DNA from: Robertkochia sediminum
Lineage (GTDB): Bacteria > Bacteroidota > Bacteroidia > Flavobacteriales > Flavobacteriaceae
DNA length: 64,000 nt
Direction: 5' to 3'
Assembly (NCBI RefSeq): GCF_016786255.1
Contig: NZ_JADMKT010000072.1
Coordinates: forward strand, 55,984-119,983
How positions within the stretch are numbered: position 1 is the first letter of the stretch; each line of letters opens with the position of its first letter. Shown here piece after piece: positions 37,389-47,143 of this stretch. The notes under the pieces were generated by a model. That model saw only the letters and a program-made list of their open reading frames with translations. It had not been told where the DNA came from and did not search any database. A program made the translations under genes and the position numbers.

Positions 37389-38213
37389 ATGATGATCGCA
37401 CGCAGCACACCTCTATGGATGGCATTAATGGTATTTGCATTTTTGGCCTGCAATACCTCCATAAAAAATGACGCCAAAGCCACCGAAACTCAAAAGGACT
37501 CTATGACCACAGCAACTGACCCACAAGAAAAGAACAGGGATCATTATCCGCCGGGAGATTTCTTTATGGCTTCGGGCAACGAACCCTTTTGGAACATCAA
37601 ATTAAATGCAGAACAGCTGGTATTCACTTCTCTGATCGAAGGCTTTGAAGAAGTTCACACACCCCTACCCATGGTGGTCAGAGCTGCCGATGCCAATGTA
37701 AAGAGGTACCGGGCAGAAACCGAAAAGGTGATCATTGACCTGCAGATAGCGCAAGGCGATTGCGCAGATACCATGGCCGATAAACAATTTCCCTATTCCG
37801 TCGCTGTAACCATTCAGCACACGGGAGATGCTGAAGTCAAAAATTTAAAAGGCTGTGGTATATACCAGACCGATAAGCGGTTAAACGACATCTGGGTACT
37901 CGAAAAACTGGGGGAAGAAACGGCAGACGCATCGTGGTTTGCAGAAAAAGTTCCCGAAATAGAGATCAATGTCGCAGAAAATACCCTGATGGGATATGCC
38001 GGTTGCAATCGTATGCGCGGAAGTATTTTCTGGGAACCCGGGTTGTTGCGCTTTACCAATATAGCTACCACAAGAATGGCTTGCAAGCCCGAAAACAAAG
38101 AGGCTGCATTCCTTAAAAACCTGGAAAGCGCGACCGCCTACCGCATTGAAAATAACAGGTTATGGCTTTCTAATCCCAACGGCCCTCAACTGGTATTTAA
38201 AAAGATCGATTAG
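37389..38213 (+). CDS. META-domain (HslJ-like) lipoprotein
   Basis: The chosen start (ATG at 37389, next codon also ATG) gives 274 residues with a lipoprotein signal ending FLACNTS. A COG3650-like domain follows (about 60-165, GNEPFWNIKLNAEQLVFTS). The C-terminal META domain (about 170-274) includes MGYAGCNRMRG and TRMACKPENKEAAFL, whose paired cysteines are typical. These are envelope stress-associated proteins of unknown action. An earlier in-frame ATG (37089) overlaps the neighbouring gene and is rejected. Confidence 0.82.
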   Translation: MMIARSTPLWMALMVFAFLACNTSIKNDAKATETQKDSMTTATDPQEKNRDHYPPGDFFMASGNEPFWNIKLNAEQLVFTSLIEGFEEVHTPLPMVVRAADANVKRYRAETEKVIIDLQIAQGDCADTMADKQFPYSVAVTIQHTGDAEVKNLKGCGIYQTDKRLNDIWVLEKLGEETADASWFAEKVPEIEINVAENTLMGYAGCNRMRGSIFWEPGLLRFTNIATTRMACKPENKEAAFLKNLESATAYRIENNRLWLSNPNGPQLVFKKID

Positions 38214-38386
38214 GAAAACGTATCATTCGTCTATTTTATTTGAATTACAGTAAAATACTGACATTCAATTGTTTAAATTTAATTACATTTAAAGTACGAA
38301 CCCCAAACCATTTGGACCTCACACTTATGCTATTTGAAACTTAAGGAAGTGATCACACGTCATTAATTTTATTAAAAAGCATACCT

Positions 38387-39037
38387 ATGAGATCTATTTA
38401 CATTCTCCTGACGCTACTATTCTTAGCATCATCCTGCGGTTCAAGCACCAGCATGACCGAATCCTGGACCAATAAAGATGCCCTCGGGCAAGGCCCGTAC
38501 AATAGCGTATTCATCATTGCCATGACCGGAAATATGGTGGCTAAGGCCCTGATCGAAGACGAACTCGCATTTTACGCCAATAAAAGAGGTGTTCAGGCTA
38601 TTAAGGCACACGATGTTTTTCCCGCAACATTTTCTGAGGGGAACCGCCCGGATAAGGCTACCATCATGAAACTGATAAGAGATACCGGAGCAGATGCCAT
38701 TCTTACGGTAACCCTGCTCGACAAGGAAACCGAATCGAGATACGTTCCCGGAAATACGAATTACGCCTACGGTTACCGCCCAATGGCCTATAGCTATTAC
38801 GGTAACTTCTACGGGTACTACCGCACCTTATATCCGGTAGCTTACGACCCCGGATATTACACTACCGACAAGATATACTACATGGAAACCAATGTGTATA
38901 ATGCCGAGACCGAAGAACTGCTGTGGTCGGGACAATCGAAGACCTATAACCCTTCAAGCCTGGAAAGTTTTACGCAGGATTATACCGAGGCACTCATCAA
39001 AAGACTGGATAAAGACAAATTGATCGACGAACAATAA
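38387..39037 (+). CDS. Lipoprotein with Tyr/Gly-rich loop (DUF4136-like)
   Basis: A 216-residue lipoprotein (signal ends ASSCGSS) with an alpha-beta core containing DAILTVTLLDKE and EELLWSGQSKTYNPSS. A Tyr/Gly-rich insertion lies at about 125-165. The pattern resembles DUF4136-type lipoproteins; I am only moderately sure. It stands before the DUF481 gene with a 34-base gap, so the two envelope proteins may be co-transcribed. Confidence 0.68.
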   Translation: MRSIYILLTLLFLASSCGSSTSMTESWTNKDALGQGPYNSVFIIAMTGNMVAKALIEDELAFYANKRGVQAIKAHDVFPATFSEGNRPDKATIMKLIRDTGADAILTVTLLDKETESRYVPGNTNYAYGYRPMAYSYYGNFYGYYRTLYPVAYDPGYYTTDKIYYMETNVYNAETEELLWSGQSKTYNPSSLESFTQDYTEALIKRLDKDKLIDEQ

Positions 39038-39071
39038 TTAGCACACCTGAGCATCTAATCGAAAAATCTCC

Positions 39072-40130
39072 TTGAGCAACTGCTTACCATACTGCGTTAA
39101 ATCATCCTTCAGGGTATCCATACTTTTCGCTATCCTGTTCCTGGGTGGGATAGCACATGTCCGGGCTCAAAAAGATACCCTGATCCTGAAGAACAAGGAC
39201 AGGATCATCGGAGAAGTGATCTTTATGGCCAATGGTGTGCTCACCATGTCGTCAGATTACAGCGACCAGGATTTTAAGATCACCTGGGTTGATGTTGCCG
39301 AAATGAACAGTTCGAGAAACTACCTCATCATCCTCGAAAAAGGTCAGCGCCTGAACGGGTATATTCACAAGAGTCAAAAGGACTCTACCAAGCTCGACAT
39401 TAACCATGAAAAAGGATTTCTGTCAACTACGATCAACGATATCGTAATGCTAAGACCTATTGAAGGCAGCTTTCTTTCCCGGCTTGAGGTCTCCTTATCG
39501 TTCGGTTCCAACTTCACCAAAAGTAATAGCCTCAGGCAGCTTACGATGAGAAGCAGGTTAGTCTACAGTGGGAATACCTGGGGGCTGAATGCCTCTTACA
39601 ATTCGCTTACAAGCACACAGAACAATACCAACGACACCCGCCGTATCGATGCGAATATCGGTGGTATATATCACCTCAGGAAGAACTGGTATGCCGCAAC
39701 CAATGCAGGATACCTTTCTAATGACGAGCAACAGTTAAAACGAAGGCTTACCACCAGGGGTATCATAGGGAGCTTTTTGATCCACTCTAATAAGGTCTAC
39801 CTGGCCTGGGGGTCGGGATTAGCCTGGAACAACGAGGTTTTTGATGATGTCGAAGATACGCGGAGAAACAGTTTAGAAGGGGTAGCCGGGCTTCAACTGG
39901 ATATTTTTGACCTGGGAGACATCCATTTGTTTTCCAGCGTGTTCGCCTATCCCAGTATTACAGAATCCGATCGTGTGAGGGTGGATTTTAAAGCAGATCT
40001 GAAATATGACCTGCCTTTGGATTTCTTTATCAAAATAGGTTATACCCTCAACTTTGACTCTCAACCCATTCCCGGAGGGTCAAGGGAAGACTATGTGCTT
40101 TATACCACCTTCGGATGGGACTTTAATTAA
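39072..40130 (+). CDS. DUF481 outer-membrane barrel protein
   Basis: A signal peptide ending HVRAQ is followed by an N-terminal soluble part (about 35-125, with DTLILKNKDRIIGEV and a repeat-like KGQRLNGYIHKS), then a DUF481-type beta-barrel ending YTTFGWDFN. The start shown is TTG at 39072; no ATG is available before the signal peptide, so the exact start is uncertain. Function is unknown. Confidence 0.75.
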   Translation: MSNCLPYCVKSSFRVSILFAILFLGGIAHVRAQKDTLILKNKDRIIGEVIFMANGVLTMSSDYSDQDFKITWVDVAEMNSSRNYLIILEKGQRLNGYIHKSQKDSTKLDINHEKGFLSTTINDIVMLRPIEGSFLSRLEVSLSFGSNFTKSNSLRQLTMRSRLVYSGNTWGLNASYNSLTSTQNNTNDTRRIDANIGGIYHLRKNWYAATNAGYLSNDEQQLKRRLTTRGIIGSFLIHSNKVYLAWGSGLAWNNEVFDDVEDTRRNSLEGVAGLQLDIFDLGDIHLFSSVFAYPSITESDRVRVDFKADLKYDLPLDFFIKIGYTLNFDSQPIPGGSREDYVLYTTFGWDFN

Positions 40131-40257
40131 ACAGAAAGGATCAGACCATACTATACCAAATCATTTCCCCGTAGGCTGTACCATGCGATAAGATAACTGC
40201 TTCTGGAAAAGAACGACAAATAATTGTAATAATAACCAACCATTAAAACGTAAGATC

Positions 40258-40866
40258 ATGCTAAAAGCACTAGCCAACAGTTGGAAAGTCCTCGTATTTA
40301 AAGGCGTTCTCCTTATCATTCTCGCCATTATTGCCTTTGCCAAACCTACCGCCACCGCTGCAACCATAGTCATGTGGATCGCAGCCTTTATTGCTATCGA
40401 TGGTGTAGTGACCATAGTCACGGCTATTCGCGAATGGAACGAAACAGAAAATAAATGGCGGTTTCTCCTCGAAGGGGTCTTTGGCCTTATGCTGGGAATC
40501 GCACTATTTGTAACCCCGGGTATCACCCTCTACTTCATTGGATTACTCATAGCCTTTTGGTTCATTCTCATCGGGATCAACAGGATCATGATGGGTATAA
40601 AACTCCGGAAAGAAATTGAAGGAGAAGGCTGGGTGATCTTTAACGGGGTGCTCGCCCTGGTACTGGGATTGGTCATCGCTGCCCAACCCTACCTCGGGGT
40701 ATCTTCCCTGATCTGGATCCTCGGACTGGCATTTCTCCTTGGTGGGATAGCCCTCGTGATACTCGGATTAAAGCTGCGTAAAGGAAAAAATAAAATAGCC
40801 GATAAGCTCGATGACCTGAGAGATAACCTGGAATCAAAAATGACCGACGACGAAATAAAAACATAA
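40258..40866 (+). CDS. HdeD/DUF308 membrane protein
   Basis: The 202-residue protein has six hydrophobic helices in three pairs, with the DUF308 repeat pattern (WKVLVFKGVLLIILAIIAFAKP, RFLLEGVFGLMLGIALFVTPG, WVIFNGVLALVLGLVIA). E. coli HdeD takes part in acid resistance; the role here is not known. The charged C-terminal tail (about 175-202) is cytosolic. It appears to be a single gene. Confidence 0.85.
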   Translation: MLKALANSWKVLVFKGVLLIILAIIAFAKPTATAATIVMWIAAFIAIDGVVTIVTAIREWNETENKWRFLLEGVFGLMLGIALFVTPGITLYFIGLLIAFWFILIGINRIMMGIKLRKEIEGEGWVIFNGVLALVLGLVIAAQPYLGVSSLIWILGLAFLLGGIALVILGLKLRKGKNKIADKLDDLRDNLESKMTDDEIKT

Positions 40867-40868
40867 AG

Positions 40869-40920
40869 CCTCCGATTCCCTTGAGAAGAATTATAATGAG
40901 AAGAAGTGAGGAACCGGAGG
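40869..40920. other. Stem-loop after the HdeD gene
   Basis: CCTCCGATTCC pairs with GGAACCGGAGG (10 of 11) around a loop of about 30 bases. There is no T-run, so a terminator role is uncertain. Confidence 0.4.
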
Positions 40921-40962
40921 TATATGTTGTGCTCCAATAAAAGAGCGAACAAAAGATATATT

Positions 40963-40996
40963 CTTACACCCCGTACGCTTGCATCCGGGGGTAAGA
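40963..40996 (+). repeat. Inverted-repeat leader element before the LysR gene
   Basis: CTTACACCCCG and CGGGGGTAAG form a hairpin; the second arm lies in the 15-base sequence also found before kdsA (33875-33889). It lies 84 bases before the LysR start. Confidence 0.45.
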
Positions 40997-41079
40997 CATG
41001 ACTTAAAGCGTCACAAAAATGCATGCTTTTTTTGATAATATTTTATTTATATTTATCAACGCATTCATAAGGCATTTTT

Positions 41080-42006
41080 ATGGACTTTACGTTACACCAA
41101 TTAAAGATCTTTCTCAAGGTAGCCGAACTCGGAAGTATTACCCGTGCGGCAGAAGAACTCTACCTCACCCAACCCGCTGTATCTATTCAACTTAGGAACT
41201 TACAGGACCAGTTCGACATTCCGCTCACCGAAGTTATAGGCCGTCAATTATTCATTACGCCCTTCGGGAGGGAAGTCGAAAAAAGGGCCCATCGCATTGT
41301 GGAAGAAATGGAACAAATGAAGCACCAGACCATGGCTTATAAGGGCTTTCTGGCCGGAGAACTTAAGATCTCCATTGCTTCTACCGCCAAATACGTAATG
41401 CCGTACTTCCTATCAGAATTCATGCATGACCATATGGGACTGGACCTTACCATGGATGTTACCAATAAGGAGAAGGTGATCAGGGATCTGAACAATAATG
41501 AGGTCGATTTTGCCATGGTATCGGTGGTTCCCGATAAATTACGGGTCAATGCCATACAGCTCATGGAGAATGCGCTTTACCTGGTAGGTGCCTCTAATAC
41601 CGATTTTGAGATCAACAATTCTAAAGACCTGGAAGATATCCCCCTTATATTTCGCGAAAAAGGATCGGCCACAAGAGCAGCAATGGAAGAATACCTCAAG
41701 TCACACCATATCGAATCCCATAAACAGATCGCCCTTACCTCTAATGAGGCCGTAAAACAAGCGGTGATCGCCGGACTGGGACTGTCTGTGATGCCGCTCA
41801 TCGGTCTAAAGAACGAACTTCAGAATGGTGAGATCAAGATCTATCCTATGCCCGACCTTCCTATAGTCACGCACTGGCAATTGGTTTGGTTAAAAAATAA
41901 GGTGCTCTCGCCTGCCGCCGAAGCCTACCTGGAGTATATTGAAAAACACAAACACGAGGTTATGGAAAAGCATTTCTCGTGGTTCGAGACCTTTAACGTC
42001 CACTAA
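41080..42006 (+). CDS. LysR-family transcriptional regulator (CbbR-like)
   Basis: The 308-residue regulator has an N-terminal winged helix-turn-helix (1-60, with TRAAEELYLTQPAVSIQLRNLQ) and a two-lobed effector domain. It most resembles the CbbR/YeiE branch. It lies 121 bases before the nickel-transporter-like gene and converges with the hydrogenase operon, so it may control nickel uptake or hydrogenase expression, but no operator evidence supports this. Confidence 0.88.
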   Translation: MDFTLHQLKIFLKVAELGSITRAAEELYLTQPAVSIQLRNLQDQFDIPLTEVIGRQLFITPFGREVEKRAHRIVEEMEQMKHQTMAYKGFLAGELKISIASTAKYVMPYFLSEFMHDHMGLDLTMDVTNKEKVIRDLNNNEVDFAMVSVVPDKLRVNAIQLMENALYLVGASNTDFEINNSKDLEDIPLIFREKGSATRAAMEEYLKSHHIESHKQIALTSNEAVKQAVIAGLGLSVMPLIGLKNELQNGEIKIYPMPDLPIVTHWQLVWLKNKVLSPAAEAYLEYIEKHKHEVMEKHFSWFETFNVH

Positions 42007-42127
42007 GAAAGGTGCTCATAACAGAAATACGTCCATCAATAGGTTCAAGTTCACCTTCTGAAATAGCCTTAGGGCCTATGTGATTTCAGACGATTTTTGT
42101 AGCTTTAGATCACATGATCTTAAAGGT

Positions 42128-42760
42128 ATGAGTTTGAGTTACGCTATATTTACCGGCTTTTTGGCCGCTGCCGCCCACGTTTTTTCCGGGCCCGACCACC
42201 TTGCTGCCGTTGCTCCTTTTGCGGTAGGCTCCACCCGTAAAAGCTGGAAGATCGGCTTGTTCTGGGGTCTTGGACATTTAGCGGGCATGCTCCTTATCGG
42301 GATCTTGTTCACCATGCTTAAAGATTTTCCTCCCCTGGAACTCATCTCCTCTTATAGTGAATCACTCGTGGGGGTTGTACTTGTTGGCGTTGGTATTTGG
42401 GCCATTTACAAGGCATTTTTCCCCAAGAATAGCATCATAGAAGATGGTAGCCATCACCACCACCATGGCCGAAAAGCCAACATCGCCTCCTTTTCCATAG
42501 GCTCGCTGCACGGCCTTGCCGGAGTTGCACACTTTATACTCTTTCTGCCTGTGTTGGGTTTTGAGAATAGCGGAGAGGCTGCTTTCTACATCACCGGATT
42601 TGCTCTGGGTACGGTTGCAGCTATGATATTTTTCACCTTCTTACTGGGCTATATGGGCGTCTTTGGCAAGAACGATAAACGCGCCTTTATGAAAATCCTT
42701 CGACTCATCACCGGGATCGCAGCCATAGGAGTTGGTATTTACTGGATGTTCATTAACTAG
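42128..42760 (+). CDS. Nickel/cobalt-transporter-like membrane protein (UreH/HupE type)
   Basis: From the ATG at 42128 the product has 210 residues and six hydrophobic segments. Metal-transport hallmarks are HVFSGPDHLAAVAPFAVG in helix 1, GLFWGLGHLAGM in helix 2 and GSLHGLAGVAHFI after a cytosolic His-rich loop, GSHHHHHG. These are the HxxxxDH-type and second-helix motifs of NiCoT/UreH relatives. The position at the end of the hydrogenase locus supports nickel as the substrate. An upstream GTG (42080) is possible but adds an unlikely N-terminus. Its stop shares the CTAG with the hypE stop. Confidence 0.75.
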   Translation: MSLSYAIFTGFLAAAAHVFSGPDHLAAVAPFAVGSTRKSWKIGLFWGLGHLAGMLLIGILFTMLKDFPPLELISSYSESLVGVVLVGVGIWAIYKAFFPKNSIIEDGSHHHHHGRKANIASFSIGSLHGLAGVAHFILFLPVLGFENSGEAAFYITGFALGTVAAMIFFTFLLGYMGVFGKNDKRAFMKILRLITGIAAIGVGIYWMFIN

Positions 42761-43767
42761 CAGATCCTGGGCAATTGTTCCCCGATCAGGGGGGTAACCA
42801 CCCGCTTACCACCGATCTTACTTTCAAGGATCACCATTCCGGGTTTGGTTTCGGTAACCTCCCCGATAATAGCGGCATCTTCATTTCCTTCCATGCTCCT
42901 TAAGGCCTCGACATATTCCCCGGCTATAGCCCCATTGACCACAGAAACGAAAACGCCTTCATTAGCCACATAAAGCGGATCGATACCCAACATCTCACAG
43001 GCGGCTTCGACTTGTTTTTCCAATGGCAACCAGGCTTCTTTGAGAAAAACGCCCTTGGCGGTATCGGTCGCGATCTCGCTCAATACCCCTGCAACCCCTC
43101 CTCTGGTAGCATCGCGAAACAAATGAATGTCATTCCCAAATCTGTCAAGCAATGCTTCGACCGTTGTGTTGAGATGGGTCGTATCGCTCACGATCTCCGA
43201 TTCGAATTCCAGGCCTTCCCGCTCAGACATGATGGCCATCCCGTGCCTGGCAAGGGACCCATTCACGATGATCTTATCGCCCTTACTAATACGTTGCATG
43301 GCAATATGGGCCTTAGGATGCAGGGTGCCAATCCCGGTCGTATTGATAAAGATCTTATCGCCTTTGCCCCGCTCCACGACCTTGGTATCTCCGGTAACGA
43401 CCTGTACACCGCTTTTTTCGGCAGCATGGCGTATACTTTCAAGGATCTTCCTGAGGTCGGCTACCGGTAAGCCTTCTTCAATAACAAAGGCCAGGGAAAG
43501 GTACCGGGGTATCCCACCGCACATGGCCACATCGTTCACAGATCCGTTAACGGCGAGCTCACCGATGTTCCCCCCTTTAAAAAAAATGGGCGAGACCACA
43601 AAGGTGTCTGTAGACATAACCACATGGCCGGACATAGGGAGAATAGCACCGTCGTGTTTCTGGTCGATCTGTTCATTGCTGAAGGTAGAAAAGATAAGCT
43701 CATCTAGAAGCTCTCTGGTCAGAAGTCCTCCGCTCCCATGACCCAATTCAATATGATCCTTATTCAT
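42757..43767 (-). CDS. hypE: Hydrogenase maturation protein HypE
   Basis: HypE accepts the carbamoyl group from HypF on its C-terminal cysteine and dehydrates it to the thiocyanate that supplies the CN- ligands of the NiFe site. The 336-residue product ends in PRIC, so the essential terminal Cys336 is present. ATP-binding PurM-like features include HGSGGLLTRELL and GNIGELAVNGSVNDVAMCG. It is last in the minus-strand operon, 7 bases after hypD. Confidence 0.96.
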   Translation of the reverse strand: MNKDHIELGHGSGGLLTRELLDELIFSTFSNEQIDQKHDGAILPMSGHVVMSTDTFVVSPIFFKGGNIGELAVNGSVNDVAMCGGIPRYLSLAFVIEEGLPVADLRKILESIRHAAEKSGVQVVTGDTKVVERGKGDKIFINTTGIGTLHPKAHIAMQRISKGDKIIVNGSLARHGMAIMSEREGLEFESEIVSDTTHLNTTVEALLDRFGNDIHLFRDATRGGVAGVLSEIATDTAKGVFLKEAWLPLEKQVEAACEMLGIDPLYVANEGVFVSVVNGAIAGEYVEALRSMEGNEDAAIIGEVTETKPGMVILESKIGGKRVVTPLIGEQLPRIC

Positions 43768-43774
43768 ATACAGG

Positions 43775-44869
43775 TTAGTTTTTGATCAGGTTACCTGAAA
43801 AGTGATAGTATGCGGCACAGGCGCCTTCTGAAGAAACCATAGGGGCTCCCAGTGGTTGGGCTGGTGTGCATTCCTTACCGAAGAACTTACATTCATGCGG
43901 TTTTTTAAGCCCCTTGAGGATCTCCCCGGCGATACACCCCGAAGCCTGTTCGGAGGTATTGGAACGCACCTGGAACTTACGCTCGGCATCAAAATCGGCA
44001 TAGGCTTCCTTCAGCCTGAATCCGCTGTCCGGAATAGGCCCTATTCCGCGCCATTCCCGCTGTGAGATCTCGAACACTTCTTCTATGACCTTAATGGCCG
44101 CTGTATTTCCTTCCCTTTTCACCACGCGGGAATATTGATTCTCTACCTCCACACGTTTTTCCTCCAGTTGCTTTACGGCCATATAAATGCCTTCCGCAAG
44201 GTCAAGAGGTTCAAATCCGGTAACTACAATAGGGACCTTATACCTTTCGGCGATCGGAAAATAGGCTTCCATACCCATGATAGCACATACATGCCCCGCA
44301 CCGAGAAAGGCGTCGATCGCACAAAATTCATCCTCGAGAATAGCTTCCATGGCCGGTGGCACCAGGACATGGGATACGAGCAGGGAGAAATTGGTGAGGC
44401 CTTCCTTTTTGGCGTGTAATACCGAAAGGGCATTAGCAGGGGCCGTGGTCTCAAAGCCTACCGCAAAGAATACCACCTCCCGGTCAGGGTTCTCACGTGC
44501 CACGGTCACCGCCTCGATCGGACTGTAAAGTATGCGCAGATCACCTCCGTCTGCCTTGGCCTGAAGCAAGCTCTTTGAGGTTCCGGGCACCCTGACCATA
44601 TCGCCAAAGGAGCACATGATAACCCCCTGCTCCATAAGTTGCACGGCCATATCAATAAGGCTTTTAGGAGTAACGCATACGGGACATCCCGGCCCGTGGA
44701 TCATCTGCACCTCTTGGGGAAGCAGCTCCAGGATCCCATTGCGCACCAACCCGTGGGTTTGGCCGCCACAGATCTCCATGATCTTCCACGGGCGGGTAAC
44801 GGTCTCCGAGATCTTTTTCAGAAAGACTTCTGTAGCTTCTCTGTTCCGGTATTCTTCTAAATATTTCAC
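43775..44869 (-). CDS. hypD: Hydrogenase maturation protein HypD
   Basis: HypD is the [4Fe-4S] scaffold on which, with HypC, the Fe(CN)2CO unit is assembled. The 364 residues include EICGGQTHGLVRNGILELLP, HGPGCPVCVTP with the CxxC dyad, and the C-terminal cysteine set (CIAGEILKG, CKFFGKECTPAQPLGAPMVSSEGACAAYY). The length is normal. It follows hypF with no spacer and precedes hypE, a standard order. Confidence 0.96.
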   Translation of the reverse strand: MKYLEEYRNREATEVFLKKISETVTRPWKIMEICGGQTHGLVRNGILELLPQEVQMIHGPGCPVCVTPKSLIDMAVQLMEQGVIMCSFGDMVRVPGTSKSLLQAKADGGDLRILYSPIEAVTVARENPDREVVFFAVGFETTAPANALSVLHAKKEGLTNFSLLVSHVLVPPAMEAILEDEFCAIDAFLGAGHVCAIMGMEAYFPIAERYKVPIVVTGFEPLDLAEGIYMAVKQLEEKRVEVENQYSRVVKREGNTAAIKVIEEVFEISQREWRGIGPIPDSGFRLKEAYADFDAERKFQVRSNTSEQASGCIAGEILKGLKKPHECKFFGKECTPAQPLGAPMVSSEGACAAYYHFSGNLIKN

Positions 44870-47143
44870 CTATGTATTTTCTTTTATATGTAATGCATGC
44901 ATGAGCTGGCCAAAGGCTATATTCTCATCGTTAGGGCTCAATTCCCTGTGCAGGCAGATCCGGTAGCGACCCTGTGCCTCTGTGAGGATAAGGTCGGTAA
45001 GCAGGGCATTCTGAAACACCCCACCACTCAATGCAATGATCTTCGCCCCGGAACGGTCTGCTACCTTAAAGATAAAGGTTACCAGGGTTTTTAAAAAACC
45101 AAGGGCAAGAACCTCCCGGGCAGCACCACCTTTCTTAGCCTTATGCATAACTTCAAAGAGTCGTGAGGGCTGCAGTTCGCCTGAGGCATCAAAGACATCC
45201 CAGCCTTCGACACCCTCCCGGGGCCCTTTGGCGGCACAGGCTTCCAGTAACATGGCTGCTTGCCCTTCGAAGGTATTGCTGTCACACAACCCCAATAAAG
45301 ACGAGGCTGCATCGAACAGCCTCCCCACCGATGAAGTGAGTAGCCTGTTGTTCTTTTTAAGTTGGGTATACACCTGCCATTCGGCTGTGCTGAACTTGTG
45401 CTTGATCGCTTCAAGTAACTGCTCACTATCTGCAGCCGCCAACAGGGATAACCTGGGCTCCCTGGCCATCTTATCTCCTGCCAACCATGAAAAGTATCCC
45501 ATATGGGCTAAGCGATGTATATAGTGATCCTTATAGGTAAAGAACTCTCCTCCCCACACGTTTCCATCGTCTCCGTATCCGGTACCATCCCAGATAACAC
45601 CCAACACGGTCTCCCGGTGATCAAGGAGGTGGTGTTCCCCGAGAATGGCCGCAAAATGTGCTTCGTGATGTTGTACCTGTCTTAGGGGGATGCTTTGTTC
45701 TTTAGCAAGGGCTGTCCCTGCAAGGGTACTTTGATATCCGGGATGCTTATCGGTGATCACCAGTTCGGGTTTCAGATCGAACAACTCCCAAAACCGATCC
45801 AGCACCTCCCGGTAGCGGTCATAGGTTTCCAACGCACCGAGAGCTCCCAGGTACTGGCTTATATACAGGTATTGATTCGGGATAAGTCCGATTGCCGATT
45901 TCAATTCACCTCCCATGGCCAGGAGTTGTTTTTCGGAGGTCATGGGGGCATCGAAGTAATTGGGAGCCATCCCCCTTGATCTTCGCATGACAATGCGTTG
46001 TTTATGCTCCGGGGTAAATTTCACCACAGAATCATCCTGGGCATTGGCGATCTCCTGGTCGTGTAACAAAAACACATCTGCTACTTCCGCCAGTTCTTCC
46101 AGGGCCGTTTGGTTATCGGCGATCACGGGCTTGGTGTGCATGTTCCCACTGGTGGCCACCATCGCGCCACCAAAGGCATTGGCCAATAATCGCAATATGC
46201 CGTTATAAGGCAGCATGACGCCTAATTGATCGAGTCCGGGCGCCAATGCGTCCGTTGCCAACAGTATATCGGGGTTCTGGCGTAAGGGCATGATCACAAT
46301 AGGGCTCACTCTTCCTTGTAATTCTTCTGCTTCTTCTGTATTGCAGTGCACTACAGCCCTTACCTCTTCCAGGTCTTTAAAAAGTACGGCCAGGGGTTTA
46401 TCGGGACGGTGTTTACGTTTTCGAAGTTCGTTTATGGCAGGGGTACTTGTCGCATCACAGCACAGCAAGAATCCTGCAGAATTCTTTACCGCCAGGATCT
46501 TTCCTTGCTTCAGGAGTTTAGCCGCGGCTTCAAATACATCGACATTCTTACCTGAGATCCTTTTCCCGCCTTCTTCCAACCAGCAGGAAAAACCACATTC
46601 AGCGCAACTAATGGTTTGGGCATGATACCTCCGGTCGTCAAGATGGGTGTATTCTGTTTCACAGGAAGGACACAGGGAACGATCGCGATACGAGGTATGC
46701 TCACGTTCAAAAGGATAGGCCTTTGAGATCGACCACCGCTGGCCGCATTCCACACAGGCCGTGAACGGATACCCAAACCTGCGGTCTTCATGATCCTCCA
46801 GCTCCTTGGTACAATGTTCACACAGTGCCATATCGGGTGTAAAGGGCAGATTCACCCGCTTGCCTTTTTCACTGGGAACAATTCGAAAATCAGGAAATGA
46901 CCGGAGCGTAACCGAATCCATCCTGCTGCGTTTGATGCGGGCAAGCTGATAGGGATAATGAAGCAATTCGTGATAGAAAGCATCGATAACCTCCGACGGT
47001 CCGGTTACGAGGATCTGCACCCCATTCTCATTATTATTCACCTCCCCGTTCAGGTGAAAACGATGGGCTACCTGGTGCACAAAAGGCCTGAAACCAATAC
47101 CCTGAACCAGGCCACAGATCGTTATTTTACGGGTTACCTTCAA
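44870..47143 (-). CDS. hypF: Carbamoyltransferase HypF
   Basis: HypF makes the carbamoyl group used for the cyanide ligands. The 757 residues show the acylphosphatase domain (1-90, GLVQGIGFRPFVHQ), two zinc-finger-like sets (CEHC/CVEC and CPSC/CAEC, about 108-185), a YrdC-like domain (about 205-390, AVKNSAGFLLCCDAT) and the Kae1-like carbamoyltransferase half with VQHHEAHFAAILGEH. All domains are present at normal length. Its start overlaps the protease gene by 4 bases. Confidence 0.96.
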   Translation of the reverse strand: MKVTRKITICGLVQGIGFRPFVHQVAHRFHLNGEVNNNENGVQILVTGPSEVIDAFYHELLHYPYQLARIKRSRMDSVTLRSFPDFRIVPSEKGKRVNLPFTPDMALCEHCTKELEDHEDRRFGYPFTACVECGQRWSISKAYPFEREHTSYRDRSLCPSCETEYTHLDDRRYHAQTISCAECGFSCWLEEGGKRISGKNVDVFEAAAKLLKQGKILAVKNSAGFLLCCDATSTPAINELRKRKHRPDKPLAVLFKDLEEVRAVVHCNTEEAEELQGRVSPIVIMPLRQNPDILLATDALAPGLDQLGVMLPYNGILRLLANAFGGAMVATSGNMHTKPVIADNQTALEELAEVADVFLLHDQEIANAQDDSVVKFTPEHKQRIVMRRSRGMAPNYFDAPMTSEKQLLAMGGELKSAIGLIPNQYLYISQYLGALGALETYDRYREVLDRFWELFDLKPELVITDKHPGYQSTLAGTALAKEQSIPLRQVQHHEAHFAAILGEHHLLDHRETVLGVIWDGTGYGDDGNVWGGEFFTYKDHYIHRLAHMGYFSWLAGDKMAREPRLSLLAAADSEQLLEAIKHKFSTAEWQVYTQLKKNNRLLTSSVGRLFDAASSLLGLCDSNTFEGQAAMLLEACAAKGPREGVEGWDVFDASGELQPSRLFEVMHKAKKGGAAREVLALGFLKTLVTFIFKVADRSGAKIIALSGGVFQNALLTDLILTEAQGRYRICLHRELSPNDENIAFGQLMHALHIKENT

